A stretch of 64,000 nucleotides of DNA from Francisella noatunensis subsp. noatunensis (GTDB taxonomy: Bacteria > Pseudomonadota > Gammaproteobacteria > Francisellales > Francisellaceae): positions 21,658 to 85,657 of the forward strand of contig NZ_WBSX01000001.1 in the NCBI RefSeq assembly GCF_009823375.1, given 5' to 3'. This document shows positions 35,069 to 45,038 of this stretch, piece after piece (position 1 is the stretch's first letter; each line of letters starts with the position of its first letter). The notes below the pieces were generated by a model. That model ran no database searches. It saw nothing but the letters and a program-made list of their open reading frames with translations, and had not been told where the DNA came from. Made by a program: the position numbers and the translations under genes.

Positions 35069-35647
35069 ATGAAATTTGAATTACCAAAACTACCTTATGC
35101 ATTTGATGCATTAGAGCCTACTATTTCAAAAGAAACGATTGAGTATCATTATGGTAAGCACCATCAAGCTTATGTAACTAATCTAAACAATCTGATTGAA
35201 GGTACAGAGCATGCTGGTAAAAATTTAGAAGAAATAATAAAAACTTCTTCAGGCGGTATATTTAATAATGCTGCTCAAGTATATAATCACACATTTTATT
35301 TGAATTGCCTATCACCAGTTAAAACTGAACCATCAAGCGAGTTAAAAGCAGCTATTATTGAAACTTTTGGTTCAATAGATAACTTTAAGGATCAATTCTC
35401 GAAAGCGGCTGTAGCTACGTTTGGATCTGGTTGGGCTTGGCTGGTAAAAAATACCGAAGGCAAACTTGAGATTGTTACTACTAGTAATGCAGGCTGCCCT
35501 TTGACGGATAACAAAAAACCTTTACTTACATTTGATGTTTGGGAGCATGCTTATTATATTGATTATCGTAATGCAAGACCTAAATATGTTGAGTCTTTAT
35601 GGGATATAGTAAATTGGAAATTTGTTTCTGAGCAGTTTAAGAAATAG
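35069..35647 (+). CDS. sodB: iron superoxide dismutase
   Basis: A 192-residue cytoplasmic enzyme that converts superoxide to hydrogen peroxide and oxygen. Metal ligands are His27 (EYHYGKHH), His74 (VYNHTFY), Asp156 and His160 (FDVWEHAYYIDY). Gln70 in NNAAQVYNH is the outer-sphere glutamine characteristic of iron forms, rather than the manganese-type position. Length equals E. coli SodB (193). It has its own promoter. A small membrane protein gene follows after 10 bp. Confidence 0.97.
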   Translation: MKFELPKLPYAFDALEPTISKETIEYHYGKHHQAYVTNLNNLIEGTEHAGKNLEEIIKTSSGGIFNNAAQVYNHTFYLNCLSPVKTEPSSELKAAIIETFGSIDNFKDQFSKAAVATFGSGWAWLVKNTEGKLEIVTTSNAGCPLTDNKKPLLTFDVWEHAYYIDYRNARPKYVESLWDIVNWKFVSEQFKK

Positions 35648-35657
35648 GTTGTATCAA

Positions 35658-35846
35658 GTGAATAAAAATAAAGTACCACTATATTCTTTTACTGTTGGAG
35701 TATTGGCTATAGTATTTGTTTTAGTGGTGATTATACTATTTCCAAGTCTTCAAATAACTGTTGTTACAAAAAATATTGTACTAGCAGTTCTTTTGTTTCC
35801 GTGGATAATTTTTATTATTTCTCAATTATTTGTTAGAAAAAAATAA
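35658..35846 (+). CDS. small two-helix membrane protein of unknown function
   Basis: A 62-residue protein with a basic N-terminus (MNKNKVPLYS) and two hydrophobic helices (about 9-30 and 38-58), ending in RKK. It is unrecognised. A GTG start at 35658 avoids overlap with sodB; an upstream TTG at 35622 would overlap sodB by 26 bases. It is probably cotranscribed with sodB. It ends 16 bp before the convergent ampG gene. Confidence 0.55.
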   Translation: MNKNKVPLYSFTVGVLAIVFVLVVIILFPSLQITVVTKNIVLAVLLFPWIIFIISQLFVRKK

Positions 35847-35862
35847 ATAAATCTTTGAGTAT

Positions 35863-37236
35863 TTATTGGATATTTGTCATTAGTTTAATTCTTTGTCTAA
35901 AAATGTAGATGATAGTAGATATAAGTATTCCTATTATAAAGCTTACTATGAAAAGTCCTTCCCATTTATAGTGGCTTTGTACATATCCAGCAAATGGTCC
36001 TACAAAGACTCTTCCTAGCGAATCGATTGAACTAAGGACAGCAAATTGTGTTGCTGAAAATTTTATATTTACAAGACTCATAATCATCGCTACAAGTATT
36101 GCTGTACCCATTGCTCCACAAAAATACTCAACGGCAACAGAGCTTACCATTAGATAGTAGTTTTTACCAACAAACGCTAGTAATACGTACATTAGATTTG
36201 CTAATGCCATAATAATACTAAAGAAGAGAAAACTTCTGTAAATACCTATTTTTCTTGCGATTAGTCCACCTACGATAAGACCTATTAAAGTTGCTGCTAA
36301 TGAAAAAGCTTTGTATGAAACTGCTATTGTGGTTTTATCAAATCCTAAGTCGGCAAAAAAGACTGTATTAAGTGAAAATGCGATCGCATCTGCAAGTTTA
36401 TATCCAGTTATTATCAATAATATTATAATTGCAGTTTTAATTCCTTGCCGTTTAAAAAACTCAATAAACGGCTGCGTAAAGGCTTCTTTGAAACTTTTTG
36501 GTACTGTGGTTGATGAAGACTCTTTTAAAAATAAGCAATAGAGTGGACAGATTATGAAAAATGCAAGAATTGTTATTAGTGCTAGGCTCCAACTGCTAGA
36601 TATAAGTTTTTGAGTAGAAACTATATCAATATTAGTAAATAAGACATTGCTACCATAGTATTCAGTAAGTTTAGGTGTAGATATCTGTATAGGTTCAGCA
36701 CCACCACTATAATAATCAGCAAATATTAGTACTAACGATCCTGTTACAAGCATTGCAATACGATAGCCAATAACTGCTATAGCATTACCAAGAGCTTTCT
36801 CTCTCTCGTTAAGAATTTCAGTTTGATATGCATTTATAGCGATGTCTTGTGTTGCAGATGTAAAGCATATTAAAAAGCCGATAAAAGCAATCATAAATGG
36901 TTGAGCTGCGGGAGATAATTGACTCATAAGAGCTATTAGAATTATTAAGATTATCTGTGTTGTAAGTATCCAACCTTTGCGTCTACCAATCCCTAAGATA
37001 TTAACTTTATCAAGGAATGGAGCCCATAGGTATTTAAATGTATATGGTATTGCAATAAGTGTTAAAAAACTTATATTTTGAATGTTGATGCCACTATCTC
37101 TATACCAAAGCAGTAATGATGATGCTGTAAGCATTAGGGGTAATCCAGAGGCGTAACCTAGAATTAGCATAGTAAACATTTTGGGCTGTTTAAATGGTGC
37201 AACCAATTTGTCACTAAATGTTGGAGAGTTATTCAT
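35863..37236 (-). CDS. ampG: AmpG-family muropeptide permease
   Basis: A 457-residue MFS carrier with 12 to 14 helices. The N-terminus shows the AmpG pattern (MLILGYASGLPLMLTASSLL, then WYRDSGINIQNISFLTLIAI), and the ATQDIAINAYQTEIL segment in the first half is the AmpG signature around helix 4. AmpG imports anhydromuropeptides from the periplasm for cell-wall recycling. It lies 88 bp downstream of gltA on the same strand and converges on sodB and the small membrane gene. Confidence 0.9.
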   Translation of the reverse strand: MNNSPTFSDKLVAPFKQPKMFTMLILGYASGLPLMLTASSLLLWYRDSGINIQNISFLTLIAIPYTFKYLWAPFLDKVNILGIGRRKGWILTTQIILIILIALMSQLSPAAQPFMIAFIGFLICFTSATQDIAINAYQTEILNEREKALGNAIAVIGYRIAMLVTGSLVLIFADYYSGGAEPIQISTPKLTEYYGSNVLFTNIDIVSTQKLISSSWSLALITILAFFIICPLYCLFLKESSSTTVPKSFKEAFTQPFIEFFKRQGIKTAIIILLIITGYKLADAIAFSLNTVFFADLGFDKTTIAVSYKAFSLAATLIGLIVGGLIARKIGIYRSFLFFSIIMALANLMYVLLAFVGKNYYLMVSSVAVEYFCGAMGTAILVAMIMSLVNIKFSATQFAVLSSIDSLGRVFVGPFAGYVQSHYKWEGLFIVSFIIGILISTIIYIFRQRIKLMTNIQ

Positions 37237-37324
37237 TATCTATAGAATAGAAATTTTTTGATAAAAGAATCGTAGCTTAATTAAGGAGAAAAGTAAATAA
37301 AATAAGAAAGCAGTTTTGATTAAA

Positions 37325-38584
37325 TTATAAATCTCTGCTTGTTGCGCCAGTATATAACTGTCTCGGACGACCAATTTTTTGTGCTGGATCATTAACCATT
37401 TCGATCCATTGAGATATCCAACCAGAAGTTCTAGCAAGAGCAAATATTGCTGTGAACATGCTCTCTGGAATGTCCATAGCTTTTAAGATGATTCCAGAGT
37501 AAAAATCCACATTAGGGAAAAGCTTTCTATCAATGAAGTAACTATCTTGTAAAGCAATCTCTTCTAGTTTTTTAGCTATAGCAAGAAGAGGATTGTCACT
37601 ATGACCAAGCTTAGCAAGAATTTCTTCACAATTTTTCTTCATTGCAGTTGCTCTTGGATCGGTGTTTTTATAAACTCTATGGCCGAATCCCATTAGTCTA
37701 AATGGATCATCTTTATCTTTAGCTTTCTCTATAAACTTATCGATATTATCAACACTACCAATTTTTGATAGCATTTTTAATACAGCTTCGTTAGCGCCAC
37801 CATGAGCAGGACCCCAAAGTGCTGTAATACCTGCAATGATAGCTGCATAAGGAGAGTTACCTGTTGAGCCAGAAAGTCTAACTGTAGATGTTGAGGCATT
37901 TTGCTCGTGATCAGCATGAAGCATGAAAATAGTATCCATAGCTTTAACGTGTAGCTCATCAGGCTTAAAGCTTTCATCCTCTGCAAACATCATGTATATA
38001 AAGTTTTCAGCATAACCATACTCTTTTTTAGGTTCTAGGAATTTTTTACCTTGGTTATGTCTGTAAGCCATAGCTGCAATAGTTGCAATCTTAGCAACTA
38101 TATTTTTAGCAACTTCATCTTGTGTTTCAGTTTGACCCTTGTGAATATGTTCAGCAGCCAAAACATTGACACCGGCAATTAATCCAGACATTGGATGAGT
38201 GTGTTGTGGCATAGCAGAAATAGCTGCTTTAACATGCTCACATACTGGCATCTTAGCTACAATCTCTTCTCTAAAATCTTTGATCTGAGAATCTGTTCCT
38301 AATTCACCATAAATCAAAGCATAGCAAAGATTTCTGTAATTTGATTTCTGCGTCCATTGTTCGATTGGATAGCCTCTATGTAAAAGAATACCTTTGCCAC
38401 CGTCGATATACGTGATTTTAGATTCACATGCAGCTGTCGACATAAAGCCAGGGTCATAAGTAAAGACACCATGCTTTACTAGAGATGATACATCTATGCA
38501 GTCATTACCTAGACTAGGAGAGTAGATTGGTAATTCTATTTCAATATTTTTATCTGCATACTTAAGAGTTGCATATTTACTCAT
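37325..38584 (-). CDS. gltA: citrate synthase
   Basis: A 419-residue type II citrate synthase that condenses oxaloacetate and acetyl-CoA. Catalytic residues are in MPQHTHPMSG, HADHEQNASTSTVRLSGS and MGFGHRVYKNTDPRA; the catalytic Asp lies near the NVDFYSGIIL segment. I start at ATG 38584, directly after a strong ribosome binding site (ggagg), because the 52 in-frame codons further upstream are not family-like. Length is close to E. coli GltA (427). It is divergent from sdhCDAB. Confidence 0.96.
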   Translation of the reverse strand: MSKYATLKYADKNIEIELPIYSPSLGNDCIDVSSLVKHGVFTYDPGFMSTAACESKITYIDGGKGILLHRGYPIEQWTQKSNYRNLCYALIYGELGTDSQIKDFREEIVAKMPVCEHVKAAISAMPQHTHPMSGLIAGVNVLAAEHIHKGQTETQDEVAKNIVAKIATIAAMAYRHNQGKKFLEPKKEYGYAENFIYMMFAEDESFKPDELHVKAMDTIFMLHADHEQNASTSTVRLSGSTGNSPYAAIIAGITALWGPAHGGANEAVLKMLSKIGSVDNIDKFIEKAKDKDDPFRLMGFGHRVYKNTDPRATAMKKNCEEILAKLGHSDNPLLAIAKKLEEIALQDSYFIDRKLFPNVDFYSGIILKAMDIPESMFTAIFALARTSGWISQWIEMVNDPAQKIGRPRQLYTGATSRDL

Positions 38585-38677
38585 TAATAGGCCTCCAAGT
38601 GAGTTGATCAAAAAATACAATGCAAAAGGTTTGCAATAAAAAGATACCTTTTCTAAAAACATATTTATATAGGTATC

Positions 38678-38683
38678 ATTATA
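38678..38683 (-). promoter_or_regulatory. candidate -10 element for gltA
   Basis: Read on the minus strand this is TATAAT, 94 bp before the gltA ATG. The 344 bp divergent region between gltA and sdhC (38585-38928) is very AT-rich and must hold promoters for both operons. The -35 for this element is weak. No convincing single sdhC promoter or regulator site could be chosen by eye. Confidence 0.4.
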
Positions 38684-38928
38684 GCGGAATAATAAGCTAA
38701 AGATTTCTGTTTTGCAAATAAAAAAGTCATAATATATCAATGATGTGAATATTGTTTATTTTGCTTAATAGTTTGTTGCATTTAATTATCTAGTAAAATA
38801 TGAATCAAAAATTTGTTTAAGTATTTGAATTTGTTTTACTAAAAATATATTATTTAAGAGTTGTTGTATAACATTGGTTTACATCCGATTTACTGATATA
38901 CATAAATTGCTTCGGAGGAATGTCGAGC

Positions 38929-39309
38929 ATGAAAAAAATTACTAATGTTGATTTGATGTCAATTAAATCTTATAAGTTTCCTATTACTGCTATTAGCTCT
39001 ATACTGCATCGTATATCTGGTGTGGTATTGATTTTTGCAATACCTTTGGCGGTTGTTGGTATGAATTATACACTTGCAGGTCCGGATGGCTATCAGCAAA
39101 CTGTTGCTGTTTTGACTAGAGGTTGGTGCAGTATATTCTTTTGGCTGTTTTTATCATCTATAACTTATCATGTTTTTGCAGGTGTTAGACATATGATTAT
39201 GGATATGGGTTTTGGTGAAAGTATGAAAGTAGCTAAGATTACTTCGTTGCTTGTTATTATTTTAGGTGTTTTATCTGCTATTTTATGGGGGTGCTACTTA
39301 TGGCTGTAA
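38929..39309 (+). CDS. sdhC: succinate dehydrogenase cytochrome b556 subunit
   Basis: A 126-residue membrane anchor of complex II with three helices. The family signature ISSILHRISGVVLIFAIPL contains the quinone-site Ser/Arg, and the heme-ligand histidine is in SSITYHVFAGVRHMIMD. I choose ATG 38929, ten bases after the ggagg ribosome binding site; the ATG at 38920 is too close to it. It is the first gene of the sdhCDAB-sucAB cluster. Confidence 0.94.
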   Translation: MKKITNVDLMSIKSYKFPITAISSILHRISGVVLIFAIPLAVVGMNYTLAGPDGYQQTVAVLTRGWCSIFFWLFLSSITYHVFAGVRHMIMDMGFGESMKVAKITSLLVIILGVLSAILWGCYLWL

Positions 39310-39653
39310 TTTTATTAACTTCTTCTGGAATCAAAGACTTCTTCGTTCAAAGAGTGACAGCTGTGATTATTGCTGTTTACTTTGGTTATCTGATTTTGGA
39401 AACTTTGTGTTTATCTCATGCTGGAACACTTAATTATGACAGCTGGAGAGGATTGTTCACGGATGGTATGTTTTTTAGGGTTGCTACACTGATGGCTTAT
39501 TTAGCTATGTTTTTCCATGCTTGGGTTGGTATTTGGATTATTTGTGGTGACTATATTAAGTATGCTTGGGCATCAGCTCTTGTTATGCTGAGCTTTGTGC
39601 TGATTTATGTGTTCTGCTTTTTTTGGTTATTCGCAGTTTTATTTTTCTACTAA
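39300..39653 (+). CDS. sdhD: succinate dehydrogenase membrane anchor subunit
   Basis: A 117-residue three-helix anchor of complex II that pairs with SdhC to hold heme b and the quinone site. The N-terminal segment GIKDFFVQRVTAVIIAVYF and the heme-ligand helix AMFFHAWVGIWIICGDY fit the family. ATG 39300 overlaps sdhC by ten bases and is preceded by a gggggtg ribosome binding site. sdhA follows after 12 bp. Confidence 0.93.
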   Translation: MAVILLTSSGIKDFFVQRVTAVIIAVYFGYLILETLCLSHAGTLNYDSWRGLFTDGMFFRVATLMAYLAMFFHAWVGIWIICGDYIKYAWASALVMLSFVLIYVFCFFWLFAVLFFY

Positions 39654-39665
39654 GAGGTTATTTTT

Positions 39666-41459
39666 ATGAGTATAGCTACGCAAGAGTTTGATGCTATTGT
39701 AATTGGTGCTGGAGGTGCTGGTCTGAGAGCATCTTTTCAGTTGTCGCAATCAGGTTTCAAAACAGCTGTTGTGTCTAAAGTTTTTCCTACTAGATCGCAT
39801 ACGGTTGCAGCCCAAGGGGGTATTGCAGCTGCTCTAGGAAATATTGAATTTAATGATGGATTGCCATCAGATGACTGGAAATGGCATATGTACGATACGG
39901 TTAAAGGTTCTGATTATATTGGTGATCAGGATGCGATTGAATACATGTGTGAGCATGCGCCGCAGTCAATTATTGAGTTAGAGCATATGGGCATGCCTTT
40001 CTCAAGACTAAAAAACGGTAAGATATATCAGCGAGCATTTGGTGGTATGTCTAGAAATTATGATCCTGCTAATCAGGCAGAAAGAACTTGTGCTGCGGCT
40101 GATAGAACTGGGCATGCGCTTTTACACACCTTATATCAGGGCAATCTTTCTCATAAGACTGATTTTTATACAGAATGGTTTGCTGTTGACTTGGTCAAAG
40201 CTGATGATGGAAGTATAGCCGGTGTAATAGCTCTTAGTATAGAAACGGGAGAAACTGTTTTCTTGAAAGCAAAAATTACTATATTGGCTACTGGTGGAGC
40301 AGGTCGTATATACGAATCTAGTACTAATGCCTATATCAACACAGGTGATGGTATGGGTCTTGCTTTAAGAGCAGGTTTGCCACTTCAGGACATGGAGTTT
40401 TGGCAATTTCACCCTACTGGTATTGCTGGAGCTGGGGTTTTGGTTACTGAGGGATGTCGAGGTGAAGGTGGGGTGTTACGTAACAAAGATGGCGAGAGAT
40501 TTATGGAGAGGTATGCTCCTAATGCAAAAGATCTTGCTTGTCGTGATGTTGTGTCGCGTGCATCGCAACAAGAAATTATGGAAGGTCGTGGTGATACTTT
40601 CTCTGGGACAAGCTGTGTATGGCTAGATTTGACTCACCTTGGTGAAGAAGTTATTGATGAAAGATTGCCTACAGTTAGAGAGTTAGGTAGAACTTTTGCT
40701 GGTATAGATCCTGTTGAGAAGCCTATACCAGTTGTGCCTACATGTCATTACCAAATGGGTGGAATACCAACTAACAAGCATGGTCAGGTAATCACTCTGG
40801 TGAATGGTGAAGATAAGGTTGTTGGTGGCTTATATGCCGTTGGTGAATGCGCTTCTGTATCAGTACATGGTGCAAATAGACTTGGTAGTAACTCTTTATT
40901 AGATTTGGTTGTATTTGGTAGAGCTGCAGGTATGCATGCTGAGCAGAGTTTGAAAGAAGGTATGCCTTCGAAAGAAGTTTCGCAAGAGAATATTGAAAAA
41001 GCAACTGCTAGAATCACTAAGTGGGATACTTCTGAGCAAAGAGGTTGTCAAGAAAAAATAGCGGTGCTTAGAAAGGAGCTTCAGCAGACTATGCAACAAT
41101 ACTTCTCAGTATTTAGGCAAGAAAGTACAATGAAAGAAGGTCTTGATAAGTTATTCAAAATTAGAGAAAGACTTGATAATGCTGTTTTGGAAGATAATTC
41201 TAGAATTTTCAATATGATGAGAATAGAGGCTTTGGAACTAGATAATCTTGTATTGACTGCGATAGCTACGGCAAAGTTAGCACTTGAGAGAAAAGAGTCT
41301 AGAGGTGCGCATTCGAGAGTGGATTATCCTGAAAGAGATGATAAGAATTGGATGAAGCATACGTTGTATTTCTTAGATGGTGATAAAACATCACAACGTG
41401 ATGTAAATATGTCTCCTACTAAGGTTAAAGCTTTCCAACCAGCAGAACGTAAGTATTAA
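39666..41459 (+). CDS. sdhA: succinate dehydrogenase flavoprotein subunit
   Basis: A 597-residue catalytic subunit that oxidises succinate to fumarate with covalent FAD. The FAD-binding GAGGAGLRA is at about 17-25. The His for the covalent FAD bond is in [12 protein letters not shown]. The active-site residues lie around [20 protein letters not shown] and the [12 protein letters not shown] segment. Length is standard (588 in E. coli). It sits in the sdhCDAB order. Confidence 0.97.
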   Translation: MSIATQEFDAIVIGAGGAGLRASFQLSQSGFKTAVVSKVFPTRSHTVAAQGGIAAALGNIEFNDGLPSDDWKWHMYDTVKGSDYIGDQDAIEYMCEHAPQSIIELEHMGMPFSRLKNGKIYQRAFGGMSRNYDPANQAERTCAAADRTGHALLHTLYQGNLSHKTDFYTEWFAVDLVKADDGSIAGVIALSIETGETVFLKAKITILATGGAGRIYESSTNAYINTGDGMGLALRAGLPLQDMEFWQFHPTGIAGAGVLVTEGCRGEGGVLRNKDGERFMERYAPNAKDLACRDVVSRASQQEIMEGRGDTFSGTSCVWLDLTHLGEEVIDERLPTVRELGRTFAGIDPVEKPIPVVPTCHYQMGGIPTNKHGQVITLVNGEDKVVGGLYAVGECASVSVHGANRLGSNSLLDLVVFGRAAGMHAEQSLKEGMPSKEVSQENIEKATARITKWDTSEQRGCQEKIAVLRKELQQTMQQYFSVFRQESTMKEGLDKLFKIRERLDNAVLEDNSRIFNMMRIEALELDNLVLTAIATAKLALERKESRGAHSRVDYPERDDKNWMKHTLYFLDGDKTSQRDVNMSPTKVKAFQPAERKY

Positions 41460-41475
41460 TACGAGGATTTGATAA

Positions 41476-42177
41476 ATGGATGTAAGATTTAAGATTTATA
41501 GATATAATCGAGAAGTAGATAAAAAGCCATATTATGATGAGTATACTGTCACAGTAGAAAATGAGGGGGTTAAAGTCTTGACTGCTTTGGAACTTATCAA
41601 AGAACAGGACCCTACATTGGCTATGAGAAGATCTTGTAGAGAAGGTGTCTGCGGTTCTGATGGTATGAATATTAATGGTAAAAACCGTTTGGCATGTATT
41701 ACCTCAATTGGAGAGTTAAAGCAACCAATCAAAGTTAATCCTCTACCGGGCTTACCAGTTGTTAGAGACTTGATTGTAGATATGAAGCAGTTTTATAAAA
41801 ACTATGAAAAGGTTAAACCATATCTCATAAATGATGAAGAGCCTCCTGTTAAGGAAAGGTTACAGTCTCCTGAAGATAGAGCTAAATTGGATGGTCTTTA
41901 TGAGTGTATTTTATGTGCGTGTTGTACAACATCATGTCCATCTTTTTGGTGGAATCCAGATAAGTTCATAGGGCCTTCAGGTTTGTTACAGGCATATAGA
42001 TTTATTGCGGATTCAAGAGATACTGCTACGGAACAAAGACTTGAAGATTTAAAAGACCCGTTTAGTCTATTTAGATGTAGAACTATTATGAACTGTGTTT
42101 CTGTGTGTCCTAAAGGTCTTAATCCTACAGAAGCTATCGGTAAGATCAGATCTGCACTATTAAAGAAAAATGTGTAA
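41476..42177 (+). CDS. sdhB: succinate dehydrogenase iron-sulfur subunit
   Basis: A 233-residue electron-transfer subunit of complex II. The 2Fe-2S ligands are in SCREGVCGSDGMNINGKNRL plus the next Ala-Cys. The 4Fe-4S ligands are in CILCACCTTSCPSFWWN, and the 3Fe-4S ligands are split between that second motif and RCRTIMNCVSVCPKGLNP. Length matches E. coli SdhB (238). sucA begins 29 bp downstream. Confidence 0.97.
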   Translation: MDVRFKIYRYNREVDKKPYYDEYTVTVENEGVKVLTALELIKEQDPTLAMRRSCREGVCGSDGMNINGKNRLACITSIGELKQPIKVNPLPGLPVVRDLIVDMKQFYKNYEKVKPYLINDEEPPVKERLQSPEDRAKLDGLYECILCACCTTSCPSFWWNPDKFIGPSGLLQAYRFIADSRDTATEQRLEDLKDPFSLFRCRTIMNCVSVCPKGLNPTEAIGKIRSALLKKNV

Positions 42178-42206
42178 AATTTAAAACCTGACATTTAGGT
42201 ATTTAT

Positions 42207-45011
42207 ATGAAAAAAAAACAACCGGATTTTAGTCAGTGGTTGGAAACAACCCAGCTCTTCGGAGGTAATTTAGAATATCTTGAATCAATATATGATGATT
42301 ATATTATGGGCAACTATGAGGATATTGATCCAAAATGGTTGTCCTTTTTTGATTCTATAGCTAGTTCAACAGATACTGTGCATCGCGACTTGGTTGATGA
42401 GTTCAAATTTTTGGCTAAAAATAGATCTACTGCTACAACAGTTATCAGTAGTGAAGGTAATGTGAGCTTGAAGGCAAAGGCTCTAGTAAAAGCTTATCGA
42501 TCTCATGGATATAAATCAGCAAATATTGATCCATTAGGGCTGATGAAGTATCAAAGAGACTCTGATCTAGAATTGTCTGCACATGGTCTATCTGAAAAAG
42601 ATTTGTCTGAGAAAGTTAATCTTGGTGAATTTACTGATAATAAAGCTATTACTCTGAAAGAAATAATAGATAAAGCTAAGGCAATTTATGAATCTAGTGT
42701 AGGTTATGAGTATAGGTATATTGGTAATAAAGAAGAGAAGTTATGGCTTCAAGATAAGATAGAAAAAAATCTATCCACACGGCAGTCAGATAAGAAATGG
42801 ATTTTACAGCAGTTGGTTGCAGTTGAGGGGTTAGAAAAGTATTTAGCTTTGAGATATGTGGGCCAGAAGAGGTTTGGTCTTGAAGGTGGTGAATCTTTAA
42901 TTCCTTCTCTTCAACACGTTATAGAAAAAGCAGTATCTAGACATTCAACAAGATTTATTCAATTAGGTATGGCCCATAGAGGTCGCTTAAATGTTCTTGT
43001 GAACGTTATGGGTAAAAATCCTAAGGATCTATTTGAAGAATTTGAAGGTAAGAGAAGCGAAAAGAGCTTGTCTGGTGACGTCAAATACCATATGGGATAT
43101 TCAAATTATAGATGTATTGATGGTAAAGAAGCAAAAATCGCACTAGCGTTTAACCCATCGCATCTCGAAACAGTAGATCCAGTTGTCGAAGGTGCAGCTA
43201 AAGCTATACAAGATAAATTAGATGGTAATGTTTATAATAAAGTACTACCTATATTAATACATGGTGACTCAGCTTTTTGTGGACAAGGTATCGTAATGGA
43301 AACTTTTGGCTTTTCCCTTACAGAAGCTTATGGAACAGGTGGAACAGTTCATCTTGTGGTAAATAACCAAGTTGGTTTTACTACTAGCAGTACATTTGGG
43401 GTCAATAGAAGTAGCAACTACTCAACTGATATTGCAAAAATGGTAGATGCACCAATCTTTCATGTAAATTGCGATGATCCTGAGGCTGTACTTAAGGTTG
43501 CTGATATAGCCCTTGAATACCGCATGAAGTTTAACAAGGATGTAGTTATTGATTTGGTTTGTTACCGTAGAAATGGACATAATGAAACTGATGAACCATC
43601 TGGAACTCAACCACAGATGTATGAAGTGATTAAAAAGCTTCCTTCAACACTAAAATTATATAGTGAAAAACTTATTAGAGAAGGTGTTGTCGATAGTAAC
43701 CTTGTTGCACAATTAAATGCTAATTATCGTAGTAAACTAGATAATGGTCAAGTCACGATAGATATTCTTGATAGAAAGGCTGTAAAAGACAAACTTAATG
43801 TTTGTGACTGGCTGCCTTATATTGGTAAGCAAGAGACTAAATATACTTATCATGCAATACCTGAAAATAAACTCAAAGATTTGGCTTTGAAAATGAGTGA
43901 AGTACCGGAAGAGGTTAATGCTCAGATGCAGGTCAAAAAAGCGATAACAGATAGAGTCAAGATGGCGAATGGAGAGCTTCCATTAAATTGGGGGTTTGCC
44001 GAATCTCTTGCTTATGCAACATTGCTTGATGAAGGTTATTCGGTAAGGCTATCTGGAGAAGATAGTGGTAGAGGAACATTCTCTCATCGTCATGCTGTTG
44101 TTAAAAATATGGATACTAGCTCGCAGTTAAAAGAGTATGTACCACTTCAGCATATTAATGAAAAAGCTCAATTTGATGTGATCGATTCTACGCTATCTGA
44201 ATACGGTGTTTTAGGATTCGAATATGGTTATAGTTGTTATAGTCCGGATTCTCTAGTAATTTGGGAAGCTCAATTTGGTGACTTTGTAAATACGGCTCAA
44301 GTAGTTATTGATCAGTTTTTGGTAGCTGCTGAAGAAAAGTGGGGTATTTTGTCAGGGTTGACACTATTTTTGCCTCATGGTCAAGAAGGCGCTGGTGCTG
44401 AGCATTCTTCAGCACGCTTAGAGAGGTTCTTGCAATCATGTGCAAATAAAAATATGCAAGTTTGTACACCTACTACTCCAGCACAAATCTATCACTTGCT
44501 AAGACGTCAAGTTATTAGACCGCTTAGAAAGCCATTGATTGTAATGACACCTAAGAGTTTATTAAGAAACCCTATGGCTGTGTCTACATTAGAAGAGCTC
44601 TCTAAAGGTAAGTTTGAATCTATTATAGATGATGCAAGTGCTAATAAAGAGAAAGTCAAAAGACTTATACTTTGTAATGGTAAGGTTTATTATGATCTAA
44701 TTGCTAAAAAGCAAGATACTCATGAGGATATCGCTGTAGTTAGACTTGAAGAGTTGTATCCGTTCCCACAAGACGAACTTGCAGATATTTTTGCTAAGTA
44801 TAAGCATGCCGATAAGGTAGTATGGCTACAAGAAGAGCCTCAAAATAAGGGGGCTTGGTATAATATTAGACACTTCATAGAAAAACTAGTATTAAAAAAC
44901 CAAGAGTTGCTGTGTGTTGCAAGAGAGAGATCATCAACTCCTGCAGTAGGGTATCATGCACTATATGTTAAACAGCAAGAAGAAATTATTAATAGAGCTT
45001 TAGAAATATAA
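42207..45011 (+). CDS. sucA: 2-oxoglutarate dehydrogenase E1 component
   Basis: A 934-residue thiamine-diphosphate enzyme that decarboxylates 2-oxoglutarate and transfers the succinyl group to the lipoyl domains of SucB. The N-terminal SucA segment (YLESIYDDYIMGN) is present. The core carries MAHRGRLNVLVNVMGK, ThDP/Mg site residues in HGDSAFCGQGIVMET and the RNGHNETDEP region, and the C-terminal transketolase-like domain includes LFLPHGQEGAGAEHSSARLE. Length matches E. coli (933). It is in the sdh-suc cluster. No sucCD follow in this window. Confidence 0.97.
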   Translation: MKKKQPDFSQWLETTQLFGGNLEYLESIYDDYIMGNYEDIDPKWLSFFDSIASSTDTVHRDLVDEFKFLAKNRSTATTVISSEGNVSLKAKALVKAYRSHGYKSANIDPLGLMKYQRDSDLELSAHGLSEKDLSEKVNLGEFTDNKAITLKEIIDKAKAIYESSVGYEYRYIGNKEEKLWLQDKIEKNLSTRQSDKKWILQQLVAVEGLEKYLALRYVGQKRFGLEGGESLIPSLQHVIEKAVSRHSTRFIQLGMAHRGRLNVLVNVMGKNPKDLFEEFEGKRSEKSLSGDVKYHMGYSNYRCIDGKEAKIALAFNPSHLETVDPVVEGAAKAIQDKLDGNVYNKVLPILIHGDSAFCGQGIVMETFGFSLTEAYGTGGTVHLVVNNQVGFTTSSTFGVNRSSNYSTDIAKMVDAPIFHVNCDDPEAVLKVADIALEYRMKFNKDVVIDLVCYRRNGHNETDEPSGTQPQMYEVIKKLPSTLKLYSEKLIREGVVDSNLVAQLNANYRSKLDNGQVTIDILDRKAVKDKLNVCDWLPYIGKQETKYTYHAIPENKLKDLALKMSEVPEEVNAQMQVKKAITDRVKMANGELPLNWGFAESLAYATLLDEGYSVRLSGEDSGRGTFSHRHAVVKNMDTSSQLKEYVPLQHINEKAQFDVIDSTLSEYGVLGFEYGYSCYSPDSLVIWEAQFGDFVNTAQVVIDQFLVAAEEKWGILSGLTLFLPHGQEGAGAEHSSARLERFLQSCANKNMQVCTPTTPAQIYHLLRRQVIRPLRKPLIVMTPKSLLRNPMAVSTLEELSKGKFESIIDDASANKEKVKRLILCNGKVYYDLIAKKQDTHEDIAVVRLEELYPFPQDELADIFAKYKHADKVVWLQEEPQNKGAWYNIRHFIEKLVLKNQELLCVARERSSTPAVGYHALYVKQQEEIINRALEI

Positions 45012-45038
45012 AATTTAAGTTATTACTAGGAGTAAGAA

